A stretch of 64,000 nucleotides of DNA from Paracrocinitomix mangrovi (GTDB lineage Bacteria > Bacteroidota > Bacteroidia > Flavobacteriales_D > Crocinitomicaceae): positions 3,658,001 to 3,722,000 of the forward strand of contig NZ_CP091819.1 in assembly GCF_019740355.2 (NCBI RefSeq). The letters run 5' to 3'. This document shows, one piece after another, positions 44,137 to 53,599 of the stretch; positions within the stretch are counted from its first letter, which is position 1, and the number at the start of each line of letters is the position of its first letter. The notes under the pieces are model-generated. The model was not told where the DNA came from. It searched no databases and saw only the letters and a program-made list of their open reading frames with translations. The position numbers and the translations under genes are program-made.

Positions 44137-45800
44137 AAGTAATACCCCACTCCAAATACCGTTTGAAAAGTATTGTATTTGACGCTAAATGTTCCGTCTG
44201 TAGCAACATTTGTAAATCTCATTCTATATCCTGGTCTAACATATACATGGAAGTTTCCTAAGTTCCTTTGTATTTGCGTTTCAATTGCGAATGAAAAACC
44301 AAATTTGGTACTAGTAAGGTTATATGGAACATTGGTTCCGTTACTAAATACCGGATAAGTAGAAGAAGAGGTAGCTCTAATGATTTCTAAAATTCCGCTT
44401 ACTTGAGGACGAATAGCCCAGTTTTTAAACTTAATTGTATATCCTAATGTCAGTGGTATCATGATCATTTTGTATTCGTTTATCACTGAATTGTTAGATG
44501 TTGTGGTATCAATTCCGGAAACTTGTACACTGTCAGGATAAGTATAGGTAATTGTGTCTATTGGGTTTTGAAGTGTGTCATAAATAATAGAATCAACTGA
44601 TACAGTGAAAGTTGAATCGTAAGTGTAAGGTGTGTAAACTTCTGTGGTATAATCAATTTGATCTTTGTACTTGTTCATGCTTACTCCCAATCCCGTATAG
44701 AAGTTCTTAATGTTAAAGTTGATTCCTGCACCGTAGTGTCCTGTTGTTTGGAGTTTTTTATTGGAATTAAAGGTGTTGCTTTCAGTTGTTGTGTTTGCTA
44801 ATAACTTAGAGTTTCCAAAATCAATTCCTGCATAAAGGTGTGGCTCAATGCTAAAGATTTTTGGTTTTGGATCATTATTGATTTCATTGTTTGCCGTGCT
44901 ATCCGAATCTGTGTTTTCAGTAAGTGTTGAATCTACAGCATCATTTTCAACCAAATTACTGTCTATTTCCGTATTGTTCAATGAATCAATATTGCTATCA
45001 GTATTAATTGTGTCACTGCTGTCTATGTTAGTCGAATTGTTATTGGCTAAGTTATTGTCTGGCTGTTTTTCATCTTCTTGATTTGAATCAGAATCTGAAT
45101 CTGAACTATTGGTTCCTGATTCAGTTTTTCGTTCACTATTTTCAGTAGTTAAATCTTCGCCATCTTTTTCATCTTTTTGTTGATTCTGTTCAATTTTTAG
45201 ATTTGAATCAATGGATGATTTATCATCAACCTTATTAGATTTTTGGGAATTTACATTACCATTTAAAATTGAACTTTTGTCAACTTCAGTTTTGTCTACA
45301 GTTAATTTGTCGTTTTGAATGGTGCTGTTTTTTACTGTTTTGGTTGAGTTGAATTGATTTTTATTGGTAGTGTTTTCGGATTTTAAATTTGAATTTACTT
45401 CATTTTTATCCGTTGAATAATCATTGTTGTTTACTTGGTTTTTAAGATTTTCATTTTCGGTATTTGAATTCAAATCAGTCTGATTATCTGAGTTTAGGGG
45501 GGAGATGTCAGCTAATTCATTGTTGTTTGCATTATTAGTGGAATGATGAGGGTCAGCTAGTTCAGAGTGATTTTCGTTTTTAGATGAGGAGTCAAATCCG
45601 TTCATAAAAAACGCAGTTGCTGTAATTCCAAAAAGCACAAAGATGAGGATGAAGAAATACAATTTCTTGTTGTTTCCTCCCTTTCTTTTGGCAAGACGAT
45701 TCTGCAAATCCTCGGTGTAACTATCCGGAATTTCAAAATGACGATCTTCGCCTAGCTTTTGCTTGAAAAGTTGGTCAATATTATCAGTTTGCTCTTTCAC
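44133..45800 (-). CDS. dual membrane-spanning anti-sigma-like protein with outer-membrane barrel
   Basis: In this 555-residue protein residues 1-46 are polar and likely cytoplasmic (RLAKRKGGNNKK just before the membrane) and 47-66 form one membrane helix (LYFFILIFVLFGITATAFFM). Residues 67-314 are an Asn/Ser/Asp/Thr-rich disordered linker. Residues 315-555 form a beta-barrel of the PorT/outer-membrane type (EPHLYAGIDFG, YRMRFTNVATDG) ending VFGVGYYF. The 5' end overlaps the ECF sigma gene by 17 nt. This matches the recently described dual membrane-spanning anti-sigma factors of Bacteroides, as I recall them, which control vesiculation. The barrel would sense the outer membrane while the N-terminus binds sigma. 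Confidence 0.75.
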   Translation of the reverse strand: MKEQTDNIDQLFKQKLGEDRHFEIPDSYTEDLQNRLAKRKGGNNKKLYFFILIFVLFGITATAFFMNGFDSSSKNENHSELADPHHSTNNANNNELADISPLNSDNQTDLNSNTENENLKNQVNNNDYSTDKNEVNSNLKSENTTNKNQFNSTKTVKNSTIQNDKLTVDKTEVDKSSILNGNVNSQKSNKVDDKSSIDSNLKIEQNQQKDEKDGEDLTTENSERKTESGTNSSDSDSDSNQEDEKQPDNNLANNNSTNIDSSDTINTDSNIDSLNNTEIDSNLVENDAVDSTLTENTDSDSTANNEINNDPKPKIFSIEPHLYAGIDFGNSKLLANTTTESNTFNSNKKLQTTGHYGAGINFNIKNFYTGLGVSMNKYKDQIDYTTEVYTPYTYDSTFTVSVDSIIYDTLQNPIDTITYTYPDSVQVSGIDTTTSNNSVINEYKMIMIPLTLGYTIKFKNWAIRPQVSGILEIIRATSSSTYPVFSNGTNVPYNLTSTKFGFSFAIETQIQRNLGNFHVYVRPGYRMRFTNVATDGTFSVKYNTFQTVFGVGYYF

Positions 45801-46347
45801 TTGCTTCGGTTTCGTTTAATTCGCTTGTTTTAAAAACTGCACGTAGTTTTTTTCTAGCTTCTTTTAAGTGCCATTTAAATGTTTCATATTTTATATCTAG
45901 TTGTTCACATACTTCTTGACTTGTATATCCGTCAATTACGTATAGGTTAAATACCATTTTTCCCGCCGGAGGAAGCATGTTTAAATAATACTCTAATTGT
46001 TCACTTGCAATCTCTTCTTCTACTTCCGGCATTTGAATTGAACCATAAAGATCTTCTTGATAAGAAATGGTTTCATTCAGCTTTTTATTTCTTCTGAAAT
46101 CGTCGATAATTTCGTTTCTCATTATTTGACGAATCCAGGCTTTGTAATTGGTGTTTAAATCGTACTGATCTATTTTATCAATGATCTTGATAAAAGTGTT
46201 GTTAAGCAGTGTTCTCCTGTCTTCATCATTGATTTTATATCTGGCTACCTGACTCATAAGTACATCAAAAGAGTATCGGTACAGTTCGTTAATTACACGA
46301 CTGTCGTTCTTTTTAATCTTTTTTATATCCTTTTGGGTCAGCTGCAA
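45784..46347 (-). CDS. ECF-type RNA polymerase sigma-70 factor
   Basis: This 187-residue protein starts at TTG 46347, the best candidate because no in-frame ATG precedes region 2. Region 2 (about 15-90) has INELYRYSFDVLMSQVARYK and YKAWIRQIMRNEIIDDFRRN. Region 4 (about 120-180) has YLNMLPPAGKMVFNLYVIDG and TSQEVCEQLDIKYETFKWHL. It should form a sigma/anti-sigma pair with the downstream 17-nt-overlapping gene. No clear own promoter was recognised in the 339-nt region upstream. Confidence 0.85.
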   Translation of the reverse strand: MQLTQKDIKKIKKNDSRVINELYRYSFDVLMSQVARYKINDEDRRTLLNNTFIKIIDKIDQYDLNTNYKAWIRQIMRNEIIDDFRRNKKLNETISYQEDLYGSIQMPEVEEEIASEQLEYYLNMLPPAGKMVFNLYVIDGYTSQEVCEQLDIKYETFKWHLKEARKKLRAVFKTSELNETEASERAN

Positions 46348-46686
46348 ACAGGGAATACTTTTATGTACAGTTAATAAGTACTACATTAACAATTTTAGAA
46401 TTGATTTATTTCTTTGAATATCAATTGTATAAATATACACCTGATTATCTGAAAGAATCAAATCTAATTCATTATAATAATTTCCTCCTGTTAGTTAAAA
46501 CGAAAACGGAATCTGAAAAGGGGGGGTCAGATAATTTTTTTTCTAAAATTAATGATTTGACTTACCAAAACCATTGCTAAAACAGCCATTGCTGCCACAA
46601 TAGTTTTAAGATTTTGGTCTATGAATGTAGGAATATCCTCTCCAATCGAGGTAATTGATAAACAGTGTTTTAAATAAAAGAAAAAA
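46348..46686. other. intergenic region (339 nt) with a possible small membrane ORF
   Basis: This is the only gene-free stretch above 300 nt. It contains a run of seven G (46521-46527). On the minus strand an open frame ends with TGA at 46527-46529 and encodes a membrane-helix-like stretch (IVAAMAVLAMVLVSQIINF). It lacks an ATG near its apparent beginning, so it is either started at a rare codon or a remnant of a gene. The rest is AT-rich with no clear sites. Confidence 0.3.
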
Positions 46687-46926
46687 TTAAACTTCTCTGG
46701 CCGGAGGTAGGTCGTTGTCTTGTTCCTGACTCTCAGATTGCTCTTTGGGTTTTAGCCAACTGTACATTCCGGTCCACACAGCAATAGTTAAAAAGGCAGC
46801 TGTATAGGTAAACCAGTTTTTAGATGCGTCAATTTCCAAGACTAATGCAAGAAATACAGAGATACCAACAACGAATACTAATGCTACAAGGGTTGCAATT
46901 AAACCCGCTAAGAATTTTGTTTTCAT
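46687..46926 (-). CDS. small two-helix membrane protein
   Basis: This 79-residue protein has two hydrophobic segments (about 5-28 and 41-60; LVALVFVVGISVFLALVLEI and TAAFLTIAVWTGMYSWL) and an acidic/polar C-terminal tail (PKEQSESQEQDNDLPPAREV). Its start lies 1 nt after the stop of the fused E1 gene, so it is likely co-translated with it. No family was recognised. Its role near a central metabolic gene is unknown. Confidence 0.55.
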   Translation of the reverse strand: MKTKFLAGLIATLVALVFVVGISVFLALVLEIDASKNWFTYTAAFLTIAVWTGMYSWLKPKEQSESQEQDNDLPPAREV

Positions 46927-46927
46927 A

Positions 46928-49045
46928 TTAGTAATTTAGGGTATTTTTTAATCCCTCAGCTACTTTGTCTGCATTTGTTAGCAATTCAGCTTCCAAAATT
47001 GAATTCAACGGAATAGCAGGTGTATCAACAGATCCTATAATTTCAATAGGAGCATCAAGACTTTCAAAACAGTTTTTCTGAATTTTACCGGCAACTCCTA
47101 ATGTGAAGCTCGCTTCCCTAGATTCTTCAGTAACCAAAACCACTTTATTATGTTTTCTTACTGATTTGTAAACAGTTTCCTCATCCCACGGACTTAAAGT
47201 TCTCAAGTCAATAATTTCAACTTGTCCTGGGAATTGTTCAGCAGCTTCTAATGTCCAATAAACACCTCTACCGTAGGTTATTACAGTTACACTTTCTCCT
47301 GCATTGATTTTATCATTATCAGCTTCCTGAACTATGCGTGCTTTTCCAAAGGGAACCACATAGTCTTCATCAGGCTCTATGGTCATAGCCTTTTCTGTTC
47401 CTTTAATTTTAGACCAGTAAAGACCTTTGTGCTCTAGCATTACAACAGGATTTGGATCATAGAAAGCGGCTTTCATCAATCCTTTTAAATCTGCACCAGT
47501 ACTTGGATATGCAACTTTAATTCCTCTTATATTGGTTACTACAGACTCTACAGATGAAGAGTGATAAGGACCACCTGAGCCATAAGCCCCAATAGGTACT
47601 CTAACAATTGAACTAACCGGCCATTTACCGTTAGAAAGGTAGTATGATCTGCTTACCTCAGTAAATAACTGATTCAATCCCGGCCAAATGTAATCGGCAA
47701 ACTGAACTTCTACAATTGGTTTTAATCCAACAGCAGACATACCAACGGTAGAACCAATAATAAAAGCTTCTTGAATTGGTGTATTAAAAACTCTTGCGTC
47801 TCCAAATTGTTGCGCCAAAGTTGCTGCTTCACGGAAAACTCCTCCTAATCTTCCTCCAACATCCTGTCCATATAACAGGGCTTCAGGGTGTTTTTCCATT
47901 ATCTCTCTAATTCCGAATAGCGCAGAATCTACCATTACAGTTGGTTTTTTACCTGCTGGTTCTCTTTCTCCTTTTTCTTCAGTGATTGGAGTAGGAGCGA
48001 AGTAGAAATCCTGGATACTTTTCGGATCCGGCTCTTCGGCGTTCATTGCCTTTTCAAATTCTTCGTCAATAAACGCTCTAATATCTTTCTCAATCTGAGT
48101 AATATCCTTTTTTGCAATACCTGCATCTTGTGCAAGTTTTGTCATTTTTGGATAAGGATCTCTCAACGCATGCTCGTCTAAATCATCACGATACCATTCT
48201 TTTCTTACTCCTGAAGTATGGTGTCCTAGCAAAGGAACTTTAGCGTGAATTAAAAATGGACGTCTTTCTTTTCTAATAGTATCTATTACCTCTTTTACAG
48301 TTTGGTAAGCTTCGTCAAAGTCACTACCGTCAATGGTTCTAACTTCAATCCCTTTAAAACCTTTCATGTAATGAGTAATATCCTGCGCACGTGTTTCTTT
48401 CGCATTTGCAGAAATATCCCACTCATTGTCCTGTACTAGATAAAGAATTGGGAATTGCTTTAAAGCAGCCATTTGAAAGGCTTCTGAAACTTCCCCTTCA
48501 GTGCATGATGCGTCACCTAATGAGCAAACCACTACCGGTTTTTCATCTCCATAATCTTCATCAATTCCTGTAATCTCTTTATATTGAATCCCCATTGCAA
48601 CTCCGGTAGTTGGAATGGCTTGCATTCCGGTTGCCGAAGACTGGTGAGGTATTTTTGGCATGTCATCCCTGTTCAAACTTGGGTGACTGTAATAAGTTCT
48701 TCCTCCAGAGAATGGATCATCTTTTTTAGCAAAAACTTGCAACATCACTTCATAAGGCTCCATTCCGATTCCAAGCAAAATACTGTCATCTCTGTAATAT
48801 GGAGCAACCCAATCTTGTGGTTTCAGTTGCATTCCAACTGCCAATTGAATGGCTTCGTGTCCTCTTGAAGTAGCATGTACATATTTGGATGTTACTTTCG
48901 CATTCTCCTCATACTTTTCAGCCATGGTTTTGGCCGTACACATCAATTTTAACCCTTCTTCAATAACTGATTTAGGTGTTTTAACTTTTGATTTTGAAGA
49001 TTTTTTAGTGGACACACTGTTCTTTTTTGTAGCTGTTTCTGCCAT
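46928..49045 (-). CDS. 2-oxoacid dehydrogenase E1 component, fused alpha and beta subunits
   Basis: This 705-residue protein has an E1-alpha half (about 20-330) with the thiamine-diphosphate motif GDASCTEGEVSEAFQMAALK and a YYRDDSILL segment. An E1-beta half (about 365-705) has ALLYGQDVGGRLGGVF, IQEAFIIGSTVGMSAVG, SGGPYHSSSVES and IDLRTLSPWDEETV. It decarboxylates a 2-oxoacid (branched-chain or pyruvate type) and passes the acyl group to E2. The fused single-chain form is common in Bacteroidota. A -7 promoter box lies at 49069-49076. E2/E3 genes are not in the window. Confidence 0.9.
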   Translation of the reverse strand: MAETATKKNSVSTKKSSKSKVKTPKSVIEEGLKLMCTAKTMAEKYEENAKVTSKYVHATSRGHEAIQLAVGMQLKPQDWVAPYYRDDSILLGIGMEPYEVMLQVFAKKDDPFSGGRTYYSHPSLNRDDMPKIPHQSSATGMQAIPTTGVAMGIQYKEITGIDEDYGDEKPVVVCSLGDASCTEGEVSEAFQMAALKQFPILYLVQDNEWDISANAKETRAQDITHYMKGFKGIEVRTIDGSDFDEAYQTVKEVIDTIRKERRPFLIHAKVPLLGHHTSGVRKEWYRDDLDEHALRDPYPKMTKLAQDAGIAKKDITQIEKDIRAFIDEEFEKAMNAEEPDPKSIQDFYFAPTPITEEKGEREPAGKKPTVMVDSALFGIREIMEKHPEALLYGQDVGGRLGGVFREAATLAQQFGDARVFNTPIQEAFIIGSTVGMSAVGLKPIVEVQFADYIWPGLNQLFTEVSRSYYLSNGKWPVSSIVRVPIGAYGSGGPYHSSSVESVVTNIRGIKVAYPSTGADLKGLMKAAFYDPNPVVMLEHKGLYWSKIKGTEKAMTIEPDEDYVVPFGKARIVQEADNDKINAGESVTVITYGRGVYWTLEAAEQFPGQVEIIDLRTLSPWDEETVYKSVRKHNKVVLVTEESREASFTLGVAGKIQKNCFESLDAPIEIIGSVDTPAIPLNSILEAELLTNADKVAEGLKNTLNY

Positions 49046-49068
49046 GTTTCAGATTTCTCTTGGGCTCA

Positions 49069-49076
49069 CAAATATA
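49069..49076 (-). promoter_or_regulatory. -7 promoter box TATATTTG for the fused E1 gene
   Basis: On the minus strand this is an exact TAnnTTTG match ending 23 nt before the ATG at 49045. No clear -33 element was found. Confidence 0.5.
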
Positions 49077-49200
49077 CGAATTTAAAAGGAAGAAATCGTG
49101 ACTTTATCCCCTCATCAAACCTTTTGTCAAGTAATTTTCAAACCAAAGCAGCTATTTCTTAATTTAGGGCAATCTATATATTGTCACAAAAAATATTCAC

Positions 49201-51321
49201 ATGAATTTTAAACTACTTTTTACTGCACTTATTGGATTTGTAAGTATTGCTTCAATTGCACAGGCTGATTTGACCCTTGAAGATGCTGTTATGAATCAGT
49301 ACAGAAGGTATTATCCTGCGCATACTCCAATGGTAAATTGGATACCTAATACAAAGAATTATACTTATCTGTCTGCAGATTATCAAACGTTAAAGATGAG
49401 TGATGCTAAAAAGAAAACAGTTTCTGATTTAATTTCAACTGCCACTTTGAAAGATTTAACTAATGAGACTTTCAGATATGTGAATGTTTTAGAGTGGAAA
49501 AATGGAAATAGTTTTTACACTGCAAGTGGATCCAAATATTACTTGATTAATCCTGCTTTGAAAACATCTAAAGAATTGGGTGTTCTTCCTGAGGGAGCTG
49601 AAAACGGAACCTTGTGCAGTGGTAACGATCATATCGCTTATACAATTGACAATAATCTATATGTTCAAACTCCCAAAAATGAACAATTACAAGTAACAAA
49701 TCTTGACAAGTCTATTGTTTCAGGGCAAGCAATTGCGAGAAGTGAGTTTGGAATTACCAACGGAATATTTTGGTCTAATTCTGGAAAATATCTGGCTTTT
49801 TATCAAAAAGATGAATCAGAAGTAGCAGATTATCCATTGTTAGATATTACAACAAGAACTGGAAGCTTAAACTCAATTAAGTATCCAATGGCCGGAACAA
49901 GTTCAGAAAAATCTGCAGTTGGAATATACAATGTTGAAAACGGTAAAACAGTGTACATCAAACCTAAAGGAAATGCAGATGATTACCTAACAAATGTTGG
50001 ATGGGGACCAAATGACAAATTTGTGTACATAGCTGAGTTGAATAGAGGACAGGATCACATGAAATTGCAAAAGTACAGTGCAGAAACAGGTGAGTTTGTA
50101 AAAACATTGTTTGAAGAGAAAGCCAAAGAATGGGTTGAGCCTGAGCATCCTGTATATTTTGTGAATGACAATCAGTTCGTATGGATTTCTGAAAGAGATG
50201 GGTTCATGAATTTATACCTGTATGATGCAGAAGGGAATTTAGTTAAGCAATTGACAAACAATAAATGGGTAGCACAAGGTGTTGTTGGACACAACGGCAA
50301 TGTAGTTTATTATCAAGGGACAGGTGAAAGCCCATTAGAGACCAACTATTTTTCAGTTGATATTAATTCTGGTGAGCAAAAAACTTTGACAAAAGGAGGA
50401 ACTCATTCAGCTGTTTTTAGTTCAGACTGTAAGTACATGTATGTAACCATGGAAAACAGAGAGACACCAAACATTGAAACTGTTAGAGACAATACCGGTA
50501 AAGAGTTAAAAGAAGTATTGAATGCAGCTAATCCTTATAAAGAGACCAAACTAGGTATTTCTGAATATGGAACAATTAAAGGTGGAGATGATAAAACTGA
50601 TTTGTATTACAGAATGATAAAACCGGCTGATTTTGATGCCAATAAAAAATACCCTGTTTTGGTATACGTGTATGGAGGTCCTCATGCTCAATTAGTGACT
50701 GATTCGTGGTTAGGGGGAGCAAGTTTATGGATGCACTGGATGGCAAATCAAGGATACATAGTGTATACTGTTGACGGAAGAGGTTCAGCTAACAGAGGGT
50801 ACGCATTTGAAAGTGTAATCCATAGAAATTTGGGAACTGCAGAAATGGAAGATCAGTTGAAAGGAGTAGAATATTTAAAATCTCTTCCTTATGTTGATGC
50901 CAATAGATTGGCAGTTCATGGATGGAGTTTTGGTGGTTTTATGACTACTTCTTTGATGTTAAGACAAGCAGGAGTATTTAATGTAGGAGTAGCAGGAGGA
51001 CCTGTAACGGATTGGCAATATTATGAGGTGATGTACGGCGAAAGATACATGGATCGTCCTGAAGAAAACGAAGAGGGTTATAAAGAAAACAGGTTGATGG
51101 AATACGTTAAAAACTTGAAAGGGAAATTATTGTTGATTCATGGTACTGTAGATGATGTTGTTGTGATGCAACATAATTTAGCTTTGGTAAAAGCCTTTGT
51201 TGAAGAAGGAGTACAGGTTGATTTTTTTCCATATCCAATGCATAAACACAATGTTAGAGGTAAAGATAGAGTACACCTAATGGAGAAAGTTCTTACTTAC
51301 GTCATTGAAAACAACAAATAG
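49201..51321 (+). CDS. S9 family prolyl oligopeptidase, dipeptidyl peptidase IV-like
   Basis: This 706-residue secreted protein has a signal peptide (1-20, ending SIAQ), a DPP-IV N-terminal beta-propeller (about 90-440) and an alpha/beta-hydrolase domain (about 480-706). The catalytic set is S576 (GWSFGGF), D651 (GTVDDVV) and H683 (MHKHNV). The distances (75 and 32 residues) match human DPP-IV (78 and 32). It should release dipeptides with Pro or Ala in position 2 from periplasmic or external peptides. It lies 26 nt upstream of the 7TM-SpoIIE gene in the same direction. Confidence 0.9.
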   Translation: MNFKLLFTALIGFVSIASIAQADLTLEDAVMNQYRRYYPAHTPMVNWIPNTKNYTYLSADYQTLKMSDAKKKTVSDLISTATLKDLTNETFRYVNVLEWKNGNSFYTASGSKYYLINPALKTSKELGVLPEGAENGTLCSGNDHIAYTIDNNLYVQTPKNEQLQVTNLDKSIVSGQAIARSEFGITNGIFWSNSGKYLAFYQKDESEVADYPLLDITTRTGSLNSIKYPMAGTSSEKSAVGIYNVENGKTVYIKPKGNADDYLTNVGWGPNDKFVYIAELNRGQDHMKLQKYSAETGEFVKTLFEEKAKEWVEPEHPVYFVNDNQFVWISERDGFMNLYLYDAEGNLVKQLTNNKWVAQGVVGHNGNVVYYQGTGESPLETNYFSVDINSGEQKTLTKGGTHSAVFSSDCKYMYVTMENRETPNIETVRDNTGKELKEVLNAANPYKETKLGISEYGTIKGGDDKTDLYYRMIKPADFDANKKYPVLVYVYGGPHAQLVTDSWLGGASLWMHWMANQGYIVYTVDGRGSANRGYAFESVIHRNLGTAEMEDQLKGVEYLKSLPYVDANRLAVHGWSFGGFMTTSLMLRQAGVFNVGVAGGPVTDWQYYEVMYGERYMDRPEENEEGYKENRLMEYVKNLKGKLLLIHGTVDDVVVMQHNLALVKAFVEEGVQVDFFPYPMHKHNVRGKDRVHLMEKVLTYVIENNK

Positions 51322-51347
51322 AGTAGTTTATTGTTATCTTTAGTAGT

Positions 51348-53528
51348 ATGGGAAAAATACTACTTTGGGTATCTCTTTTTCTAAGTACTTATACTTTTGG
51401 TCAAAAAGGTGTAATTACATTGACAGATGAAAATCTTGGAAATTCATTTGCTAAAGATGTTTTATTGATTGAGGATCAAGAGCATCAATATGAATTAGCA
51501 GATGTCCAAAATTTGCCTGATTCTTCATTTAGTAGTCCTTCTAATGATATTCCAAATTTGGATTTTACCACTTCATCATGGTGGATGAAGTTCAGTGTAA
51601 CCAACAACAGTTCGTTTTCCTATTTTATTTTAGAAACTGCTCGTCCAATCACAAACAAAGTTGAGTTTTATGAAGTAAGGGGAGAAAATGTTGAGAATGC
51701 TTTTGTTTCCGGTGACGATTTGCCTTATGAAAATAGGGTTGTTCCTCATAATTTGAATCTGTTTCCAATAACCATTTATCCAACCCAAACTAAGCACTAT
51801 TATGTGCGAATGGTAAGTGATGGCGAGGTAATTACTTTGCCAGTAAAAATCCAGGATAAAATGAGCTATTTTGAAAGAGATGCGACTCAGCAGTATGGTC
51901 ACGGATTCTACTATGGAATGATGTATCTCATCACTGTGATTTACTTCTTTTTCTTCTTGATTTTACGCGATAGAACTTTTCTGTTTTACATAATTTATGT
52001 AGCAACACAGGCTTTTTTGCAGTTAGGATTGGATGGGTATGCTTATCGATACCTATTTCCTTCCGGTGGATACATGGCAAATCACTTTATTCTTTTGATT
52101 GCAGGAGTCACTGTTTTTTCACTTTTCAATTATGTGATAAGCTTTTTAAACCTGGCTGAGAAAGATCCTAGAATGAACAAGGTGTTACGTGGATTGCAGG
52201 TGGTAGTTGCAGCCGTTACATTGATGTCATTGATTCCGGGAAAAACATATGAAATTGGATTTCCGGTAATTAACGGGATTTCTCTTTTAAGTATGATTGC
52301 AAGTGTGTTTGTGATTTTCAGGTTGATTTACAGAAAAGAGAAAGTAGACATTTCTTTTGCCATTGCATTTATCATATTGATCTTGGGAGCAATTGTATTC
52401 ATTTTGGGAAATTTCAACATAGTTGGAGATGCAGTAATAGCACAGAATGCATTGAAAATTAGCTCAGCCTTGGAGGTGACAATTTTGAGTTTATCTATGA
52501 GTAATAAATACCGTAGATTACAGGAAGAGAAAGAAGAAGCTCAAAAAGAATCATTAAAGCAATTACAAGAGAAGAATGAATTGATGGATGACATCAATAT
52601 CAAACTGGAAAAACAAGTAAAAGATCGTACGGCTGAAATAGAAAGACAAAAAGAAGAATTAGCAACTAGTAATGAAGAGATTTTGAGTAGTATTCATTAT
52701 GCAAAGCGAATTCAAGAAGCCATTTTACCATCTGATCAGCATGTAAAGAATTTATTGCCAGAGTCCTTTGTGTTATATACACCAAAAGATGTAGTAAGTG
52801 GAGATTTTTACTTTGTAGAAAAAACTACGACATCTACTAGTGAAACTGAATTGGTAATTGCTGCTGCTGTTGATTGTACTGGACATGGAGTGCCGGGTGC
52901 TTTTATGAGTATTGTTGGAAACAATTACTTAACTGCCAGTTTAACAGAAGCTAAAGTTAATGATGTGGCGGCTGCGCTTAATTTTTTGAATGAAGGAGTT
53001 GTTAATTCTTTAAGACAAAATAAAGGCAATAAGGAAAAGGTGCGAGATGGGATGGACATTGCGCTTGTGGCATATGATAAAAAAGGAAGTCAACTTTATT
53101 TTGCCGGGGCAAAGAATCCTGTTTATATCGTAAGAGAAGTTGTTGGAGAGGACGAAGATTTCAAACCTGATCCTGAAAATAAAAATCCGCTTAAAGCAGA
53201 AGATTCAAATTTATTTTTGAAAGAAATTAAAGGAGATTCACATCCAATTGGTGCTTATATAGGAGAAGAGTTAAAGCCATTTAATTATCATGCAATTAAT
53301 GTACAGAAAGGAGATATGATCTATATTTTCTCAGACGGTTATGCAGACCAATTCGGAGGTCCTGATGGCAAAAAGTACAAGTACAAAAACTTTAAAAAAT
53401 TCTTGTTGTCAATCGCCAATGAAAGTGCGGATGTTCAAAAGGAAAAACTTCAACAAGAATACGAGCGTTGGAGAAGTGATTTTGAGCAAATAGATGATGT
53501 GCTGGTAATGGGATTTAGAGTGGTTTAA
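51348..53528 (+). CDS. 7TM-DISM receptor with SpoIIE-type PP2C phosphatase
   Basis: This 726-residue protein has a signal peptide (1-19), an extracellular 7TMR-DISMED2 beta domain (about 35-180) and seven hydrophobic helices (about 190-395). A coiled-coil linker (about 395-455) is followed by a SpoIIE/PP2C phosphatase (about 456-726). The last includes HYAKRIQEAILPSD, PKDVVSGDFYFV, VDCTGHGVPGAFMSIVGNN and IFSDGYADQFGG with metal-binding Asp residues. It likely turns a periplasmic ligand signal into dephosphorylation of a serine-phosphorylated regulator. No anti-anti-sigma partner is adjacent. Confidence 0.9.
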   Translation: MGKILLWVSLFLSTYTFGQKGVITLTDENLGNSFAKDVLLIEDQEHQYELADVQNLPDSSFSSPSNDIPNLDFTTSSWWMKFSVTNNSSFSYFILETARPITNKVEFYEVRGENVENAFVSGDDLPYENRVVPHNLNLFPITIYPTQTKHYYVRMVSDGEVITLPVKIQDKMSYFERDATQQYGHGFYYGMMYLITVIYFFFFLILRDRTFLFYIIYVATQAFLQLGLDGYAYRYLFPSGGYMANHFILLIAGVTVFSLFNYVISFLNLAEKDPRMNKVLRGLQVVVAAVTLMSLIPGKTYEIGFPVINGISLLSMIASVFVIFRLIYRKEKVDISFAIAFIILILGAIVFILGNFNIVGDAVIAQNALKISSALEVTILSLSMSNKYRRLQEEKEEAQKESLKQLQEKNELMDDINIKLEKQVKDRTAEIERQKEELATSNEEILSSIHYAKRIQEAILPSDQHVKNLLPESFVLYTPKDVVSGDFYFVEKTTTSTSETELVIAAAVDCTGHGVPGAFMSIVGNNYLTASLTEAKVNDVAAALNFLNEGVVNSLRQNKGNKEKVRDGMDIALVAYDKKGSQLYFAGAKNPVYIVREVVGEDEDFKPDPENKNPLKAEDSNLFLKEIKGDSHPIGAYIGEELKPFNYHAINVQKGDMIYIFSDGYADQFGGPDGKKYKYKNFKKFLLSIANESADVQKEKLQQEYERWRSDFEQIDDVLVMGFRVV

Positions 53529-53574
53529 TATTGATTGCTTGATAGTTATCACTATTCTTAATAACTTCACCTTA

Positions 53575-53582
53575 TAACTTTG
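53575..53582 (+). promoter_or_regulatory. -7 promoter box TAACTTTG before the TapB-like gene
   Basis: This exact TAnnTTTG match ends 17 nt before the ATG at 53600. No -33 element was found at the ideal distance. The gene could thus be transcribed separately from the upstream phosphatase gene. Confidence 0.45.
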
Positions 53583-53599
53583 AACAAAATCAATCTAAA

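Noticed and set aside
44133-45800. An ordinary small outer-membrane barrel gene with a misplaced start
   Set aside because: The N-terminal 66 residues have a clear polar-TM topology without a signal-peptidase site, and the 17-nt overlap with the sigma gene supports this start.
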